This document shows, piece after piece, positions 1-6,793 of a stretch of DNA of 11,661 bases (position 1 is the stretch's first letter; each line of letters starts with the position of its first letter). The translations under genes were made by a program, and so were the position numbers. The stretch is from DATEPR01 sp036503065 (GTDB taxonomy: Bacteria; Actinomycetota; Actinomycetes; Mycobacteriales; Pseudonocardiaceae): positions 1-11,661 of the forward strand of contig DASXXM010000266.1 of NCBI GenBank assembly GCA_036503065.1. The letters are read 5' to 3'. The notes beneath the pieces were generated by a model that was not told where the DNA came from, made no database searches, and saw only the letters and a list, made by a program, of their open reading frames with translations.

Positions 1-164
1 CCGCCGCGCGCGACTGCCGGCCCCCGCTCACCACGGTCCGCCAACCGGTCGAGAACATGGCCGCCGAGATGGCCCGCATGCTGCTCGACCGCATCGAGCG
101 GCCCGACCAGCCGCCGGCATCGGTGATCTTCGAGCCGTCGCTGGTGGCGCGCGAATCCGCCTAA
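1..164 (+). CDS. LacI-family transcriptional regulator, C-terminal end (partial)
   Basis: Only the last 53 codons are present, read in the frame starting at base 3 and ending at TAA 162-164. The visible peptide contains RPPLTTVRQPVENMA, then ARMLLDRI, and ends VIFEPSLVARESA. This is the standard end of the LacI/GalR ligand-binding domain, where the PPLTTV...P strand is followed by a helix and the final FEP-LV-R-S strand. The DNA-binding head is outside the window. The gene converges on the GH3 beta-glucosidase and the two stop codons overlap. The two AGAGCGCTCT palindromes in front of the glucan enzymes have the form LacI-family proteins bind, so this is the probable local repressor, released by a glucan-derived oligosaccharide. 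The family is well supported; the effector and target are inference. Confidence 0.85.
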   Translation, partial: AARDCRPPLTTVRQPVENMAAEMARMLLDRIERPDQPPASVIFEPSLVARESA

Positions 165-2578
165 CGTTCCACGATCGTGACGGAACCGCGCGGTAGCACG
201 TCACCCGCGCTGGGCCCCACCAGCACGTCGAAGGTGCCCTGCTCGACGCGCCAGTCACCGTTGGCCCAGTGCGAGACCGCGCGAGGCCCGATGACGACGG
301 CGGCCCGCACCGTCTCCCCCGGCGCCGCCGTGACGGCCGCGTAGCCGGCCAGCCAGCGCACCGGACGCTCGACACAGGTTTCCTGGCGCGACAGGTAGAC
401 CTGGACCACCTCACGGCCGGGTCGGACACCGGTGTTGCGCACCTCGACGTACACGGTGAACGGGCGGCCCGCCAGTGCGAGCGCGGGAACCGTGGCGTGC
501 TCGTAGGACCAGGTGGTGTAGCCGAGGCCGTGGCCGAACCAGTACGCGGGCTCGACGCCGGACCGAAGCCACGCCCGGTGGCCGACGTGCACGCCTTCCG
601 CGTAGTCCAGCACGCCGCGCACCGGCGTCGTGTCCAGGACCGGCACGTCCGCCATGGCCGCGGGCCACGTGGTGGGCAGCCGGCCGCCGGGTTCCGCGCT
701 GCCGAACAACACGTCGGCAAGGGCCGCGCCCGCGGCCTGGCCGCCGAACCAGCTCAGCAGGACCGCCGGCACGTCGTGCCGCCACGGCAACAGGACCGGG
801 CCGCCGGAGTTGACGACGACCACGGTGCGCGGGTTGACCGCGGCCACGGCCCGGACCAGTTCGTCCTGGGCACCGGGCAGGTCCAGCGTGGTCCGGTCGA
901 AGCCCTCGCTCTCGAATTCGGCCGTCGTGCCGACCACGACGACGGCGATGTCGCTGCCGGCGGCCAGCGCGGTCGCGGCGGCCAACTCGGCGGCCGGTTC
1001 GCGCCGGTCCGGCTCGGCGGCGAGGCCGATGACCCAGCCGGTGTCCGGCGTCAACCACCGGCGCAGCACCAGTTCCACCTCGACGTCGGCGTCGAGGTGG
1101 ACGGTCCGCAGCCGGGACGGCGGCGCGACGTTCACCACGGCCGGGTCGTCGGACCCGGCCGGGATCGTCTCGTCGAACACCGTCGCGCCCGCCACGGTCA
1201 GTGCCAGCCGACCGATGCCGGTCAGCCCGAAGCGCCAGCTGCCGCCGGCGGCCGGCCGCAGCAGGGCGCGCAGTTCCAGCACGGCTGCACCGGTCAGGTC
1301 GGCGCACGCCGGTTCGAGGATTCGGCCGGTCAGGCGGTGTTCCGCGCACAGTTCGACGCCGTCGGCGTCGAGTACGCGCAAGCGCACGCCGGGTGCGCCG
1401 GAGAGCGGATCGCGGGCGGTGGTCAACGGTGCCGGCCATTCGGTGAGGTAGACGCCCGCCGTGTGCACGACGGTGCCCCGGCCCGCCAGCGCCGCGCGGA
1501 TGCCGTCCAGCGGCGAGACCACCTCGGCCGGATAGACACCGGCGCTGCCGCCGCCCTGGATGCGGGTCGCCGCCGCATTGGGCCCGAGCACCGCGACCGT
1601 GAGACCGTCCGGCAGCAGGGGCAGCAGGCTGTTCTCATTGCGCAGCAACACGATTCCGGCCGCTGCGGCGGCTCGCAGCAGTGGCCGGTGGTCTACTGTG
1701 GACGGCGCGGGCCCGGTGTCCCGCAGTGCGCCGACTCGTTCGGCGAGCAGCAGCAGGCGGCGCACCTTGTCGTCGATCGCCGACTCGGCCACCTCGCCGG
1801 ACTCGACGGCCGCGACCAGCCGCTCGCCCCACGGGCTGTCCGGCCCCGGCATGGCGAGGTCCTGGGCAGCCCGCGCCGACTCGACGGTGGAGCGCAGGGC
1901 GCCCCAGTCGGACACCACCAGCCCGTCGAACCCCCACCGGCCCTTGAGCGGCTCGGCCAGCAGCGGGTTCTCGGTCATCGTGTGGTCGCCGACGGCGTTG
2001 TAGGCGGACATCACCACCCACACGCCCTCTGCGACGGCCAGTTCGAACGGCGCCAGGTAGACCTCGTGCAGGGCAGATTCGGCCACCCGCACCGACAGGC
2101 GCAGCCGGTCGGTCTCGGATTCGTTGGCCACGTAGTGTTTCGCGGTCGCCGCCACCCCGCCGGACTGCACGCCGCGAACGTAGGCGGCGCCGATCCGCGC
2201 GGTCAGCAACGGGTCCTCCGAGAACGACTCGAAGTGGCGTCCGGCCAGCGGCGACCGGTGCGGGTTCAGCATCGGCGCCAGCAGCACGTCGACGTGCTTG
2301 CGGCGCGCCTCCGCGGCGAGCACCGCGCCGAGGCGGGTGACGAGGTCCTCGTCGAAGGTCGCGGCGAGCGCGGTCGGGGACGGCAGCGCCAGCGACGTGT
2401 CCCGTTCGTCCCAGTGCTCGCCGCGCACGCCGACCGGGCCGTCCGAGAACAACATGGCACGCAGGCCGATGGCGGGCTCGGCGTGGGTCCGCCACGGCGT
2501 GGCGCCGGTGAGCAGCCGCACCTTCTGCGCGAGGCTCAGCTTGCCGACCAGGACGCCCAGATCGGTGCCAGTGTCCAC
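161..2578 (-). CDS. GH3 beta-glucosidase with PA14-like insert
   Basis: A family 3 glycoside hydrolase of 805 residues that removes terminal beta-linked glucose from oligosaccharides or glycosides. The N-terminal TIM-barrel domain (about 10-330) has RHFESFSEDP, AKHYVANESE and the nucleophile motif VVSDWGA, with D224 as nucleophile. The C-terminal alpha/beta domain is split by an insert (about 370-522) that looks like a PA14 domain. After it comes the motif SEGFDRTTLDLP, in which E558 is the probable acid/base. A fibronectin III-like domain ends the protein (about 690-800). This layout is that of DesR and other PA14-bearing GH3 enzymes. No signal peptide is seen, so it is probably cytoplasmic. 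The GTG at 2578 was chosen because GGAGG lies 5 nt upstream and homology begins with KLSLAQKVRLLTG. The open frame continues upstream to 2812 only through the operators and promoters. A glycoside or macrolide glucosidase remains possible, but the neighbours favour glucan oligosaccharides. Confidence 0.93.
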   Translation of the reverse strand: MDTGTDLGVLVGKLSLAQKVRLLTGATPWRTHAEPAIGLRAMLFSDGPVGVRGEHWDERDTSLALPSPTALAATFDEDLVTRLGAVLAAEARRKHVDVLLAPMLNPHRSPLAGRHFESFSEDPLLTARIGAAYVRGVQSGGVAATAKHYVANESETDRLRLSVRVAESALHEVYLAPFELAVAEGVWVVMSAYNAVGDHTMTENPLLAEPLKGRWGFDGLVVSDWGALRSTVESARAAQDLAMPGPDSPWGERLVAAVESGEVAESAIDDKVRRLLLLAERVGALRDTGPAPSTVDHRPLLRAAAAAGIVLLRNENSLLPLLPDGLTVAVLGPNAAATRIQGGGSAGVYPAEVVSPLDGIRAALAGRGTVVHTAGVYLTEWPAPLTTARDPLSGAPGVRLRVLDADGVELCAEHRLTGRILEPACADLTGAAVLELRALLRPAAGGSWRFGLTGIGRLALTVAGATVFDETIPAGSDDPAVVNVAPPSRLRTVHLDADVEVELVLRRWLTPDTGWVIGLAAEPDRREPAAELAAATALAAGSDIAVVVVGTTAEFESEGFDRTTLDLPGAQDELVRAVAAVNPRTVVVVNSGGPVLLPWRHDVPAVLLSWFGGQAAGAALADVLFGSAEPGGRLPTTWPAAMADVPVLDTTPVRGVLDYAEGVHVGHRAWLRSGVEPAYWFGHGLGYTTWSYEHATVPALALAGRPFTVYVEVRNTGVRPGREVVQVYLSRQETCVERPVRWLAGYAAVTAAPGETVRAAVVIGPRAVSHWANGDWRVEQGTFDVLVGPSAGDVLPRGSVTIVER

Positions 2579-2583
2579 GGCGT

Positions 2584-2588
2584 CCTCC
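2584..2588 (-). promoter_or_regulatory. Shine-Dalgarno deciding the GH3 start
   Basis: The minus strand reads GGAGG, then 5 nt, then GTG at 2578. It is the only strong ribosome binding site at the head of this frame, and it sits exactly where family homology begins. It therefore rules out the longer upstream extension. Confidence 0.8.
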
Positions 2589-2590
2589 AG

Positions 2591-2600
2591 AGAGCGCTCT
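2591..2600. promoter_or_regulatory. LacI-type operator O1 (GH3 side)
   Basis: A perfect 10-bp palindrome, AGAGCGCTCT, lies 2 bp upstream of the GH3 Shine-Dalgarno. It is part of a 15-bp match AGAGAGCGCTCTACC (2589-2603) repeated at 2751-2765. The central GAGCGCTC core is the one known from actinobacterial CebR-type LacI regulators. Regulation by the LacI protein at 1-164 is inferred from proximity and operator type. Confidence 0.75.
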
Positions 2601-2613
2601 ACCAGATCGGTCC

Positions 2614-2643
2614 AGGATGCCGCCGGGCCACCGCTTCCGTCAA
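2614..2643 (-). promoter_or_regulatory. Possible GH3 promoter
   Basis: On the minus strand, TTGACG (2638-2643) is followed after 18 nt by CATCCT (2614-2619), a weak -10. Transcription would start near 2608, placing operator O1 at about +8 to +17. The -35 is good and the -10 is poor. Support comes mainly from the matching geometry of the divergent promoter. Confidence 0.4.
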
Positions 2644-2709
2644 TGCTTGTTCTTAACTCGAAATAAGTGTTATCCCAGGTGGTAGGCGCGGTACCGCAAC
2701 TTCCGGGGG

Positions 2710-2737
2710 TTGACACCTCGCAGCTGCGGCATAACAC
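2710..2737 (+). promoter_or_regulatory. Probable promoter of the secreted glucanase gene
   Basis: TTGACA (2710-2715) is a consensus -35. TAACAC (2732-2737) after a 16-nt spacer is the likely -10. Start of transcription would be near 2744, with operator O2 at about +9 to +18. This is a repressor position close to that predicted on the GH3 side. Confidence 0.5.
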
Positions 2738-2752
2738 TCCGAAGTGCTTGAG

Positions 2753-2762
2753 AGAGCGCTCT
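2753..2762. promoter_or_regulatory. LacI-type operator O2 (glucanase side)
   Basis: The second copy of the perfect palindrome AGAGCGCTCT lies between the probable promoter and the ribosome binding site of the glucanase gene. The centre-to-centre distance to O1 is 162 bp. Both copies keep the same flanks (AG before, ACC after) in the same orientation, although the genes they serve point in opposite directions. Confidence 0.75.
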
Positions 2763-2784
2763 ACCGATGGAGTTGGAGACGCCC

Positions 2785-5700
2785 ATGCTGGCTTCCGCGC
2801 GCCGGACACCACGTCTCGCCCGGCTGCTCACCCTGCTCGCCGTCGCGTGCTGCCTTGTCGCCGTGCCGGCCAACGCCGCCGTACCGGCCAGCACCGCCGT
2901 ACCGGCCAGCACCGCCGTACCGGCCAACGCGGCGGCGCCTGCCACGCAAACCCTGCTGTCCCAAGGCAAACCGGCCACGGCGTCGTCCGTGGAGGGTGCG
3001 GGGTTCCCGGCGTCGGCGGCCGTGGACGGCAACCCGGGTACGCGCTGGTCCAGCGCGTTCAGCGACCCGCAGTGGCTCCAGGTCGACCTCGGCGCGACGG
3101 CCACCGTCAGCCAGGTGGTCCTGCAGTGGGAAACCGCGTCCGCCAGCGCGTTCCAACTCCAGGTCTCCCCCGACGCGAACACCTGGACCACGATCTACTC
3201 GACCACGGCAGGCATCGGCGGCACCCAGACGCTCACCGTCGCCGGCACGGGTCGCTACGTCCGGATGCTCGGCACGGCACGTAACACCGGCTTCGGCTAC
3301 TCGCTGTGGGAGTTCCAGGTCTACGGCACCCAGGGCGGCGGCACCCCACCGACGTGGACGCCGGTATGGAACGACAACTTCCTAGGTCCCGCAGGCAGCG
3401 CGCCGTCGTCGGCCAACTGGATCACCGACACCGGCACGGGCTATCCGGGCGGCCCGGCCAACTGGGGCACCGGCGAGGTCGAGACCATGACCAACTCGAC
3501 GAACAACGTGCGCCTCGACGGCAACGGTCACCTGAACATCACCGCGCTGAACGGCAACGGCGCCTGGACATCCGGCCGCGTCGAGACCCAACGCAGCGAC
3601 TTCGCCGCGCCGGCAGGCGGCCAGCTGATGATCACCGCATCCATCCAGCAACCCAACCCCGCCAACGGTCTCGGCTACTGGCCGGTGTTCCGCGCGATCG
3701 GTGCCGGCTACCGCACCAGCCTCAGCTCGTGGCCCGGTGTCGGCGAGACGGACATCATGGAGGACGTCAACGGCCGCAGCTCGTCGTCGGAGACGGTGCA
3801 CTGCGGCACCGCGCCGGGCGGCAACTGCGCCGAGTTCAACGGCATGACCAGCGGCCTGGCCACCTGCACCGGCTGCCAGACCGGCTACCACACGTACTCG
3901 GAGATCATCGACCGCACCACCAGCGACGAGCAGGTCCGGTTCTACGCGGACAACCAGCAGGTCTGGGTGGTGCGCGAGAGCCAGGTCGGCATCAGCACCT
4001 GGCAGGCCGCGATGGACCACGGCTTCTTCCTCAGCCTGGACCTGGCGATCGGCGGCTCGTACCCGAACGCCGTGTGCGGCTGCACGTCACCGAGCGCGCA
4101 GACGTCGTCGGGCGGCACGCTCAGCGTCGGCTCGCTCGGCGTCTTCTCCACGACCGGCCCCACCCCGCCGCCACTCACCGCGCCCCCGGTGCCGGGCGGC
4201 CCGAGCGTGGTCAAGGTGACCGGCAGCCAAGGAAACTGGGCCCTGTCCGTGAACGGCGCGCCCTACCAGATCAAGGGCGTCACGTACGGCCCTGATCCGG
4301 CCACCGCGGCAGCACACCTGCCCGACCTGAAGTCGCTGGGTGTCAACACGGTGCGCACGTGGGGCACGGACGCGACCACGGCGCCGCTGCTGAACCAGGC
4401 CGCCGCCAACGGGTTGAAGGTGATCAGCGGGTTCTGGCTCGGCCAGGGCAACGACTATCTCAACGACACCAACTACAAGACCACCACCGAGGCGTCGATC
4501 CTCCAGTGGGTCAACACGTACAAGAACAATCCGGGCGTGCTGATCTGGGACGTCGGCAACGAGGTGCTGCTCAATCTGCAGAACACGTTCTCCGGCACCC
4601 AACTACTGGCGGAGCGCAACGCGTACGCGCAGTACGTCAACCAGGTGGCACAGGCGATCCACGCCGCCGACCCGAACCACCCGGTGACGTCGACGGACGC
4701 GTGGACCGGCGCCTGGCCGTACTACAAGGCCAACTCCCCCGATCTGGACCTGTACGCGGTGAACTCCTACGGCAGCGTGTGCAACGTCAGGCAGGACTGG
4801 ATCAACGGCGGCTTCACCAAGCCCTACATCGTCACCGAATCCGGACCGTCGGGCGAGTGGGAGGTGCCGAACGACGCGAACGGCGTGCCGACGCAGGACA
4901 CCGACCAGCAGAGCGCGGCCGGCTACACCACGGCATGGCGGTGCGTCAGCGGGCACACCGGGGTCGCACTGGGCGCGACGCTGTTCAACTACGGCAACGA
5001 GAACGACTTCGGCGGCATCTGGTTCAACCTGGCACCCGGCGGCTGGAAGCGCCTGTCCTACTACCAGGTGGCAGCGGCCTACGGCGGCACGCCACAGTCG
5101 AACACACCCCCGGTGATCAGCAGCATGTCGTTGAGCCAGACCGCGAACGTGCCGGCGGGCGGGCAGTTCGGCGTGACGCTGGGAGTAACCGATCCCGACA
5201 ACGATCCCTTGCGGTACAACGTGATGCTGACCAGCAAGTACGTCGACGGCGGCACCGGCTTCTCGTATGCGACGTTCACCCAGACCGGCCAGAACACGTT
5301 CAGCGTCACCGCGCCACGACGGCTGGGCGTGTGGAAGGTCTACGTCTATGCCTACGACGGCCACGGCAACGTCGGCATCGAGACCCGCTCGTTCAGGGTG
5401 GTCCCGCCACCGGTCAACGGCACCAATGTGGCCCTCGGCAAGCCGACAACGGCATCGTCCTTCCAGTCGGTGGGAAACGGCGCGCCGTTCCCGCCGTCGA
5501 ACGCCACGGACGGAAACTTCACAACGCGCTGGGCCACCGACTGGAGCGACCCGCAGTGGATCCAGGTGGACCTGGGCACGACGACCACGATCAAACACAT
5601 CCAGTTGAGCTGGGAATCCGCCTACGGCAAGGCATACCAGATCCAGACATCCCCGGACGGCACCAACTGGACCACCATCTACTCGACCACGACGGGCACC

Positions 5701-5814
5701 GGCGGTGTCGACGACTTCGACGTGACCGGCTCAGGAAGGCTCGTGCGAATGTTCGGCACCCAACGAGGCACCGGCTTCGGCTATTCCCTGTACGAATTCG
5801 GCGTCTACAGCTGA
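2785..5814 (+). CDS. Secreted two-catalytic-domain beta-glucanase: discoidin-GH16-TIM barrel-Ig-like-discoidin
   Basis: A modular exported enzyme of 1009 residues, probably acting on beta-1,3-glucans. ATG 2785 has TTGGAG (2773-2778) upstream and begins an Arg-rich signal peptide with a hydrophobic core (about 1-31); ATG 2767 in the same frame is less well placed. Domains in order: short VPA-repeat linker (27-50); F5/8C discoidin domain (about 53-181); GH16 (about 190-455) with GETDIMEDV, giving catalytic E321, D323 and E326; Pro-rich linker; clan GH-A TIM barrel (about 474-770) with acid/base E593 in WDVGNE and nucleophile E685 in VTESGPSGEW; Ig/cadherin-like domain (about 772-877); and a second discoidin domain (about 880-1009) closely related to the first. 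The barrel resembles GH2, GH5 and GH72 enzymes, and I cannot fix its family. GH16 with this motif is typical of laminarinases. The gene diverges from the GH3 enzyme under a shared operator type. Confidence 0.93.
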   Translation: MLASARRTPRLARLLTLLAVACCLVAVPANAAVPASTAVPASTAVPANAAAPATQTLLSQGKPATASSVEGAGFPASAAVDGNPGTRWSSAFSDPQWLQVDLGATATVSQVVLQWETASASAFQLQVSPDANTWTTIYSTTAGIGGTQTLTVAGTGRYVRMLGTARNTGFGYSLWEFQVYGTQGGGTPPTWTPVWNDNFLGPAGSAPSSANWITDTGTGYPGGPANWGTGEVETMTNSTNNVRLDGNGHLNITALNGNGAWTSGRVETQRSDFAAPAGGQLMITASIQQPNPANGLGYWPVFRAIGAGYRTSLSSWPGVGETDIMEDVNGRSSSSETVHCGTAPGGNCAEFNGMTSGLATCTGCQTGYHTYSEIIDRTTSDEQVRFYADNQQVWVVRESQVGISTWQAAMDHGFFLSLDLAIGGSYPNAVCGCTSPSAQTSSGGTLSVGSLGVFSTTGPTPPPLTAPPVPGGPSVVKVTGSQGNWALSVNGAPYQIKGVTYGPDPATAAAHLPDLKSLGVNTVRTWGTDATTAPLLNQAAANGLKVISGFWLGQGNDYLNDTNYKTTTEASILQWVNTYKNNPGVLIWDVGNEVLLNLQNTFSGTQLLAERNAYAQYVNQVAQAIHAADPNHPVTSTDAWTGAWPYYKANSPDLDLYAVNSYGSVCNVRQDWINGGFTKPYIVTESGPSGEWEVPNDANGVPTQDTDQQSAAGYTTAWRCVSGHTGVALGATLFNYGNENDFGGIWFNLAPGGWKRLSYYQVAAAYGGTPQSNTPPVISSMSLSQTANVPAGGQFGVTLGVTDPDNDPLRYNVMLTSKYVDGGTGFSYATFTQTGQNTFSVTAPRRLGVWKVYVYAYDGHGNVGIETRSFRVVPPPVNGTNVALGKPTTASSFQSVGNGAPFPPSNATDGNFTTRWATDWSDPQWIQVDLGTTTTIKHIQLSWESAYGKAYQIQTSPDGTNWTTIYSTTTGTGGVDDFDVTGSGRLVRMFGTQRGTGFGYSLYEFGVYS
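2863..2934 (+). repeat. Four tandem 18-bp repeats after the signal peptide
   Basis: Four in-frame units encode VPANAA, VPASTA, VPASTA and VPANAA. The two middle units are identical at the DNA level (GTACCGGCCAGCACCGCC). They form an Ala/Pro linker between the signal peptide and the first discoidin domain. Copy number could vary between strains by slippage. Confidence 0.9.
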
Positions 5815-6716
5815 CCGAGCACGAAACCGGCGATTGCCGAACCGAGTGCCGGGCCGGCGTCCTCCTGCAGGAAGTGGCCGGCTCCGGCGATGGTCGGATG
5901 GTCCAACCCGGCCGCGCCACGAATGGTGGTCCGCAGGATCGGCGCCATGGCCCCGGTGATCGGATCGCCGTCGCTGAACGCCACCAGAAACGGCATCGGC
6001 GACTGGGTCAGCACCCGCCACGCGGCGCGGTTGGCGTCGGAAGCCGGGTCGTCCGGTCGCGTGGGCACCAGACCGGGCATCGCCCGCGGCCCGGCTTTGA
6101 AGGACTCGTCCGGGAACGGCGCGTCATAAGCCGCGAGTTCCGCGGCGGACAACGTCGTCCGGCAGCCGCTCTGCACCAGCCGGGCAACGTCCAGCACCGG
6201 CGCGCGCTCGACCGCATGCCGGAACTGCCACCACACCTTGGGCATGTCGGCGTCGCCGGTCGGCAGTCCGGTATTGGCCGCGACGACCCGGCTGAACCGA
6301 TCCGGATGGGACGCCACCAGCCGCAGCCCGATCAGCCCACCCCAGTCCTGACCAACCAACGTGACTCCCGACAGGTCGAGCACGTCGAACACCAGCGACC
6401 GCACCCACTCCACCTGCCGGGCGTAACTGTGGTCGGCGACATCGGCCGGCTTGTCCGACCGGCCGAACCCGACCAGATCGGGCGCGATCGCACGCAGACC
6501 GGCGGCGGCGAGTACCGGCAGCACGCTTCGGTACAGGAACGACCAGCTCGGTTCGCCGTGCAACAGCAGCACAACCGGGCCATCGGCAGGCCCGGCCTGC
6601 ACGTACGCCATCCGCAGCGTCCCACCGGCCTGGTCGGGCACCTCGGCGTAACGGGCCGGGTAGTCGAAGTCCGGCAGGTCGCGAAACCGGTCGTCCGGGG
6701 TGCGCAGCACGTCCAT
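5805..6716 (-). CDS. Haloalkane dehalogenase type I (DhlA/DhmA-like)
   Basis: An alpha/beta hydrolase of 303 residues, the normal length for the family, expected to cleave carbon-halogen bonds hydrolytically to an alcohol and halide. HGEPSWSFLYR (53-63) forms the oxyanion and halide region. VGQDWGG places the nucleophile at D124 and the halide-binding Trp at W125, the same numbers as in DhlA of Xanthobacter. FSDGDPITG gives acid D251, and AGAGHFLQED gives base H281. The cap has a WW pair (162-163) that could supply the second halide-binding Trp. Some members of this branch show little activity on tested haloalkanes, so the substrate is unknown. No Shine-Dalgarno precedes ATG 6716; a TANNNT box 6 nt upstream suggests a leaderless transcript. 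The 3' end overlaps the convergent glucanase gene by 10 bp. Confidence 0.9.
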   Translation of the reverse strand: MDVLRTPDDRFRDLPDFDYPARYAEVPDQAGGTLRMAYVQAGPADGPVVLLLHGEPSWSFLYRSVLPVLAAAGLRAIAPDLVGFGRSDKPADVADHSYARQVEWVRSLVFDVLDLSGVTLVGQDWGGLIGLRLVASHPDRFSRVVAANTGLPTGDADMPKVWWQFRHAVERAPVLDVARLVQSGCRTTLSAAELAAYDAPFPDESFKAGPRAMPGLVPTRPDDPASDANRAAWRVLTQSPMPFLVAFSDGDPITGAMAPILRTTIRGAAGLDHPTIAGAGHFLQEDAGPALGSAIAGFVLGQL

Positions 6717-6722
6717 GCGAGC

Positions 6723-6751
6723 ACGCTACGCGGCACGGTAGCTACCGGACA
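6723..6751 (-). promoter_or_regulatory. Possible leaderless promoter of the dehalogenase
   Basis: On the minus strand TAGCGT (6723-6728) fits the actinobacterial TANNNT -10 and lies 6 nt from the ATG. TGTCCG (6746-6751) is a weak -35 with a 17-nt spacer. With no ribosome binding site in front of the ATG, transcription starting at or near the A of ATG is the simplest reading. Confidence 0.4.
6736..6747. promoter_or_regulatory. 12-bp palindrome in the dehalogenase promoter
   Basis: CGGTAGCTACCG is a perfect 12-bp palindrome lying 20-31 bp upstream of the dehalogenase ATG, between the predicted -35 and -10. That is a repressor-like position. No regulator gene is next to it, so the binding protein is unknown. 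Confidence 0.45.
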
Positions 6752-6756
6752 TCCGG

Positions 6757-6781
6757 GCGCCGGCCCGGCACGGGCCGGCGC
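6757..6781 (-). terminator. Strong hairpin after the chloroperoxidase-type gene
   Basis: An 11-bp perfect stem GCGCCGGCCCG / CGGGCCGGCGC has a 3-nt loop. It begins 13 bp after the stop codon of the chloroperoxidase-type gene and lies before the dehalogenase promoter. There is no U-tract, as is common for actinobacterial hairpin terminators. It separates the two genes into different transcription units. Confidence 0.7.
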
Positions 6782-6793
6782 ACTCGGGACGGG

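Noticed and set aside
269..2656. Very long plus-strand open frame opposite the GH3 gene
   Set aside because: It has no recognisable domain, a composition rich in Arg, Gly and Gln, and is explained as the antisense shadow of a G/C-ending GH3 reading frame.
2579..2812. Longer N-terminus for the GH3 enzyme
   Set aside because: The extension would translate through both operators and the divergent promoter; GTG 2578 has a strong Shine-Dalgarno and matches where homology begins.
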